Below, in pieces: positions 6,085-9,014 of a DNA stretch of 9,014 nt (position 1 is the stretch's first letter; each line of letters opens with the position of its first letter). The notes beneath the pieces were generated by a model. The model was not told the DNA's origin. It was given only the letters and a program-made list of their open reading frames with translations, and did no database searches. The stretch comes from an uncultured Ruminococcus sp. (GTDB lineage: Bacteria > Bacillota > Clostridia > Oscillospirales > Acutalibacteraceae): the NCBI GenBank assembly GCA_902802975.1, contig CADCOF010000223.1:1-9014 (forward strand). Direction: 5' to 3'. Both the position numbers and the translations under genes were made by a program.

Positions 6085-6894
6085 TTGTTGGAGATTAGAT
6101 TCTTCAAGGATTTTAAAAAGTATTTCAGCTATGTCGTTTTCGCTGCTAAGGCGGAGTTGAAGTCGGAGGTTGCCGACTCGTTTTTAAGCTGGCTGTGGTG
6201 GTTCCTCGATCCGCTGCTCTATATGCTGGTTTATTCGTTTATCGCCGTTGTTGTGTTCAAAAGCAACGTGCAGTATTTTCCTGTGTTCGTGTTTTTGGGG
6301 CTTAATACATGGACATTTTTCTCTAAAACTATGAAATCAAGCGTAAAACTTGTGTCTGCCAAAAAGACGATAGTCACAAAGGTTTATGTGCCTAAATATA
6401 TGTTTGTCTTTGAGAAGATAGGCGTTTACGGCTTCAAGATGATAATATCAAATCTTCTCGTCGTTGTTACAATGATCGGTTACAAAGTTCCGCTCACATG
6501 GCGCGTTGTCTGGATAATTCCGATCTCGATTGTTCTTGTTATCGTAACGTTTGGAATGAGTACAATAATTATGCATTTCGGCGTGTTTGTCGAAGACCTC
6601 TTAAATGTAATAACAGTTGTACTCCAGCTTGGCTTCTATCTTTCCGGTATATTCTATTCAATAGAAACTATTGGAAAAAACATACAGGGCAGAGTGCCCG
6701 ATCCTTACGGAGACTTGCTTGTAAAGCTAAATCCGTTCGCGCTGCTTATCACAGACCTCAGACGTGTGCTGCTGTACGGTGAAAATCCTCACTGGGTAAT
6801 GATGTGCGCTTGGCTTTTTGCCGGAATACTGATGTCGTTTGTAGGAATAAAGATCATATATAAATTTGAAAACAGCTATGTAAAGGTGATTTGA
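6085..6894 (+). CDS. ABC-2 type polysaccharide/teichoic-acid export permease (TagG/Wzm-like)
   Basis: A 269-residue integral membrane protein, typical length for the family. Hydrophobic segments lie at about 36-58, 64-80, 112-133, 142-164, 172-194 and 238-256, six in all. The opening SWLWWFLDPLLYMLVY (35-50), FYLSGIFYS (184-192) and NPFALLITDLRRVLLYG (216-232) are characteristic of polysaccharide, O-antigen and teichoic-acid exporters. With the ATPase that follows two bases later it should form a transporter that flips a lipid-linked glycan across the cytoplasmic membrane. The start is TTG: no in-frame ATG occurs before residue 47, which would remove the first membrane segment. AAAGGGAAGTGG (6070-6081) acts as ribosome binding site; TTG 6088 is an equally possible start. 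The substrate is unknown, but the CDP-glycerol transferase homologue downstream favours a polyol-phosphate glycan. Confidence 0.9.
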   Translation: MLEIRFFKDFKKYFSYVVFAAKAELKSEVADSFLSWLWWFLDPLLYMLVYSFIAVVVFKSNVQYFPVFVFLGLNTWTFFSKTMKSSVKLVSAKKTIVTKVYVPKYMFVFEKIGVYGFKMIISNLLVVVTMIGYKVPLTWRVVWIIPISIVLVIVTFGMSTIIMHFGVFVEDLLNVITVVLQLGFYLSGIFYSIETIGKNIQGRVPDPYGDLLVKLNPFALLITDLRRVLLYGENPHWVMMCAWLFAGILMSFVGIKIIYKFENSYVKVI

Positions 6895-6896
6895 TC

Positions 6897-7637
6897 ATGT
6901 CAGATATTACAGAAACAGCGATAACGGTGTCTGATGTTAAGGTCAGATATAGAATGTTTAAGAAGATATCGCTTCTGAAAACGATCTTGGCACCGTATAA
7001 ATACAAAAAGACAGAACTGTTTGAGGCAGTCAAGGGTGTAAGCTTTGAAGTGCCGAGAGGGCAGATACTCGGCATTGTCGGAAAAAACGGCAGCGGTAAG
7101 TCAACGCTTCTGAAAGCTATCGCAGGAATTTTTTCACCCGATGAGGGGACTATCGATCTTCACGGACACAGTGTTTCGCTTATGTCTATTGGCGTGGGAT
7201 TCCAGTCGAAATTGAGCGGCAGAGAGAACATTTATCTTTCCGGTCTGCTTCTGGGCTTCAACAGACAGCAGATAGACGAAAAGCTTGACGAGATAATCGA
7301 GTTTTCCGAGCTTGGCGATTTTATCGACCGCCCCGTTAAGACATATTCAAGCGGTATGCACTCCAAGCTTGCGTTTTCAATAACGGCTATTCTCGAAACG
7401 GAGATAATGCTTGTCGATGAGGTTCTTTCTGTCGGTGACGCAAAATTTAAAAAGAAGAGCTTCGAGAAAATGAAGAGTCTTATCACAAATTCCGACAGAA
7501 CCGTTGTTATTGTATCTCACAGCACAGAAACACTCAAAAGCCTTTGTGACACTATACTCTGGCTGCATGACGGCGAAGTCAAAATGCAGGGTTCATGCGA
7601 AGAAGTGCTGCCGAAGTACGAGGAGTTTATGTCGTAA
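6897..7637 (+). CDS. ABC transporter ATP-binding protein for polysaccharide/teichoic-acid export (TagH/Wzt-like)
   Basis: A 246-residue cytoplasmic ATPase that powers the permease encoded just before it. Visible motifs are Walker A GKNGSGKST (62-70), Q-loop Gln103 in GVGFQSKLSGREN, the signature YSSGM (150-154, the form common in Wzt/TagH/KpsT-type exporters in place of LSGGQ), Walker B IMLVDEVLSVGD (170-181) with Glu175, and switch His208. It has no extra C-terminal domain, unlike Wzt proteins that carry a carbohydrate-binding module; it is close in size to short forms such as TarH. The ATG at 6897 is two bases after the permease stop. AAAGGTGAT, ending six bases upstream, is the ribosome binding site and lies within the permease 3' end, so translation is probably coupled. 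An in-frame TTG at 6891 overlaps the permease stop and is less likely. Confidence 0.95.
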   Translation: MSDITETAITVSDVKVRYRMFKKISLLKTILAPYKYKKTELFEAVKGVSFEVPRGQILGIVGKNGSGKSTLLKAIAGIFSPDEGTIDLHGHSVSLMSIGVGFQSKLSGRENIYLSGLLLGFNRQQIDEKLDEIIEFSELGDFIDRPVKTYSSGMHSKLAFSITAILETEIMLVDEVLSVGDAKFKKKSFEKMKSLITNSDRTVVIVSHSTETLKSLCDTILWLHDGEVKMQGSCEEVLPKYEEFMS

Positions 7638-8842
7638 TGCATAGATTTTTTGATAAGCTGAAAGGCGTAAAGCCTTCGGATATCTTACATATTTTTTTGT
7701 TTTTGACGGCGCTGCCGATTGCGTTTTTTTACAGGCGCAAGCGGCGGGGCTTGTGGCTTTTATGTGACAATGGCGTTGAAGCGAGAGACAACGGCTTTTG
7801 GCTTTTTGAGTACATTCGCAGGGAACACCCCGAGTGCGACTGTGTTTTTGCCGTGAATAAAGACAGCCGAGACAGAGAAAAAGTCAAAGCGTTGGGCGAG
7901 ACTGTTGATTACGGCAGCTTTATGCACTGGGTTTTGTATCTCACAGCAAAAGTTAATGTCAGCTCTCAAAAAAGCGGCAAGCCGAATTTTGCCGTGTGTT
8001 ATCTGCTTGAAGTGTACGGACTGCTTAAGAACAAGCGCGTTTTTTTGCAGCATGGAGTCATACTAACCGACATCGAGTTTTTGTATTATGAAAACACAAA
8101 AATGGATATGTTCGTGACGAGTACTTATCGTGAGTGGGAGTATGTCAGCCAAAAATACGGTTACCCCGATGGCTGTGTAAAGCTTACCGGATTGCCGCGG
8201 TTTGACAGACTCCATGATTATGATACTGTGCCGAAGCAGATACTTATTATGCCAACTTGGCGCGATTGGCTCGGTACAAATGCGCTCGCAAAAAATGCCG
8301 ATAAAGACAGAAAGCATTTTGTGGACAGCGAATATTTTAAACGCTGGAGCGAACTTATAAAAAGCAGCCGCTTTAAAGAAATATGCAAAAAGTACGGCTG
8401 CAAGGTGATGTTTTGTCCGCATAGAGATACGCAGCGGTTTATTGATCTGTTTGAGGCGGATGAGTCGTTTATCACGGTTTGTGATTACGATCACTTTGAC
8501 GTGCAGGAGCTGTTGAAGAGTTCCGCGTACATGATAACCGATTATTCGAGTGTGCAGATAGATTTTGCATATATGAAAAAGCCGCTTGTTTATTATCAAT
8601 TTGACTATGAGGAATATTCGAAGAAACATTACCACAAGGGTTACTTTGATTATGAGGAAGACGGTTTCGGACCGATAGCGGACGAGCTTGATACACTTCT
8701 TGACAATATTGAGAGTGCGTGTAAGCGTAATTTTGAAAATGAAGATGTTTACTTAAACAGACATAAAGAGTTCTTTACGCTTTATGACAGTAATAATTGT
8801 GAGAGAAATTATAATGAGATCATGAAACGATATTTTTGTTAG
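7637..8842 (+). CDS. CDP-glycerol glycerophosphotransferase family protein (TagB/TagF-like)
   Basis: A 401-residue protein with the features of the GT-B-fold polyol-phosphate transferases that build teichoic acids: LQHGVILTD (137-145, candidate catalytic His139), TGLPRFD (184-190), ILIMPTWR (202-209), FCPHRD (259-264, second His), ITDYSSVQIDF (300-310) and FDYEEY with HYHKGYFDYEEDGFGP (331-346). Known members transfer glycerol-phosphate (or ribitol-phosphate) from a CDP-activated donor to a lipid-linked acceptor at the inner membrane face. The length is closer to TagB-like single-domain enzymes than to long TagF polymerases. A hydrophobic stretch at 16-32 followed by RRKRR may hold it to the membrane. 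The ATG shares one base with the ATPase stop (TAATG) and GAGGAG lies 11 bases upstream, so it is translated with the transporter. No CDP-glycerol synthase (TagD) is in the window. Whether it primes, polymerises or decorates cannot be told from sequence alone. Confidence 0.9.
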   Translation: MHRFFDKLKGVKPSDILHIFLFLTALPIAFFYRRKRRGLWLLCDNGVEARDNGFWLFEYIRREHPECDCVFAVNKDSRDREKVKALGETVDYGSFMHWVLYLTAKVNVSSQKSGKPNFAVCYLLEVYGLLKNKRVFLQHGVILTDIEFLYYENTKMDMFVTSTYREWEYVSQKYGYPDGCVKLTGLPRFDRLHDYDTVPKQILIMPTWRDWLGTNALAKNADKDRKHFVDSEYFKRWSELIKSSRFKEICKKYGCKVMFCPHRDTQRFIDLFEADESFITVCDYDHFDVQELLKSSAYMITDYSSVQIDFAYMKKPLVYYQFDYEEYSKKHYHKGYFDYEEDGFGPIADELDTLLDNIESACKRNFENEDVYLNRHKEFFTLYDSNNCERNYNEIMKRYFC

Positions 8843-8858
8843 TGCAGAGCTTATGTTA

Positions 8859-8946
8859 GTGTGGAGTGTGGAGAGTGGAGTGTGGAGTTGTGTGAAAACC
8901 GAAAGGTTTTAGTTAATTCGCAATTCGCAATTCGCAATTCGCAATT
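8859..8946 (+). repeat. Composite repeat, copy B (GTGGAG tract, GAAA-loop hairpin, AATTCGC heptamers)
   Basis: The order is a purine tract of GTGTGGAGTGTGGAGAGTGG type (8859-8894), then AAAACC-GAAA-GGTTTT (8895-8910, a 6-bp stem with a GNRA-type loop), then four AATTCGC heptamers plus AATT (8915-8946). It begins 17 bases after the transferase stop. The hairpin could weakly terminate the operon, but its T residues are inside the stem. It is the reverse-orientation partner of 3979-4062. Confidence 0.9.
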
Positions 8947-9014
8947 ATTTGTGCGACCGAAGCTTTATAACAACGACAAAAATTTGTGCAGTACGAAAGA
9001 ATTGTGTTTGAGAG
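8947..9014. other. AT-rich right edge, nothing recognised
   Basis: The last 68 bases after the heptamer array hold no open frame, hairpin or promoter that I can support. The window ends before the next gene. Confidence 0.6.

Noticed and set aside
7595..7636. Longer N-terminus for the glycerophosphotransferase-like protein
   Set aside because: It would overlap the ATPase gene by over 40 bases. The ATG at 7637 has a GAGGAG site and a one-base TAATG overlap typical of coupled genes.
8915..8946. Heptamer array considered as a CRISPR or iteron-type origin
   Set aside because: Units are 7 bp with no spacers, no cas or replication gene is nearby, and an inverted copy sits in another spacer, so a dispersed repeat fits better.

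Overview
The window looks like a chromosomal segment of a low-to-moderate GC, Gram-positive gut Firmicute, most likely an Oscillospiraceae/Ruminococcus-type clostridium. This is inferred from strong AGGAGG- and GGTGAT-type ribosome binding sites, a consensus sigma-A promoter, the protein families present, and long intergenic spacers full of small dispersed and tandem repeats. No phage, transposase, CRISPR, tRNA or rRNA gene is visible.

Layout. (1) Positions 1-906, minus strand: a secreted CHAP-domain peptidoglycan amidase/peptidase. Its C-terminus is an acidic tandem-repeat tail that runs off the left edge. (2) Positions 907-1800: a divergent, mostly AT-rich spacer with direct repeats, a cluster of GC-rich palindromes and, at its right end, a near-perfect promoter. 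(3) 1825-3777, plus: a membrane-bound UDP-GlcNAc 4,6-dehydratase of the WbpM/CapD/PglF type. (4) 3760-4062: a repeat-filled spacer with purine-rich minisatellite tracts and an inverted copy of a composite repeat. (5) 4089-5918, plus: glmS. (6) 5919-6084: a spacer with three stacked hairpins. (7) 6085-8842, plus: a tightly coupled three-gene operon made of an ABC-2 polysaccharide/teichoic-acid export permease, its ATPase, and a CDP-glycerol glycerophosphotransferase-family protein. (8) 8859-8946: a second copy of the composite repeat, opposite in orientation to the one before glmS.

How the genes fit together. GlmS makes glucosamine-6-phosphate, which is the entry to UDP-GlcNAc. The dehydratase turns UDP-GlcNAc into a 4-keto-6-deoxy sugar nucleotide. 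The glycerophosphotransferase-like enzyme probably adds or polymerises polyol-phosphate units on a lipid-linked glycan. The ABC pair probably moves that glycan across the membrane. Together they suggest part of a surface-glycan (teichoic-acid-like or capsule) locus. Lipid-carrier priming enzymes, glycosyltransferases, a CDP-glycerol synthase and an aminotransferase or reductase to follow the dehydratase are not in the window. The CHAP protein is transcribed away from this set and may be unrelated or a wall remodeller.

No clearly undescribed system is visible. The most unusual content is the repeat architecture: an almost identical composite repeat in inverted orientation brackets the glmS-export-transferase block, the glmS leader is built of such repeats in place of a recognisable glmS ribozyme, and the CHAP protein carries an apparently expanding acidic repeat.
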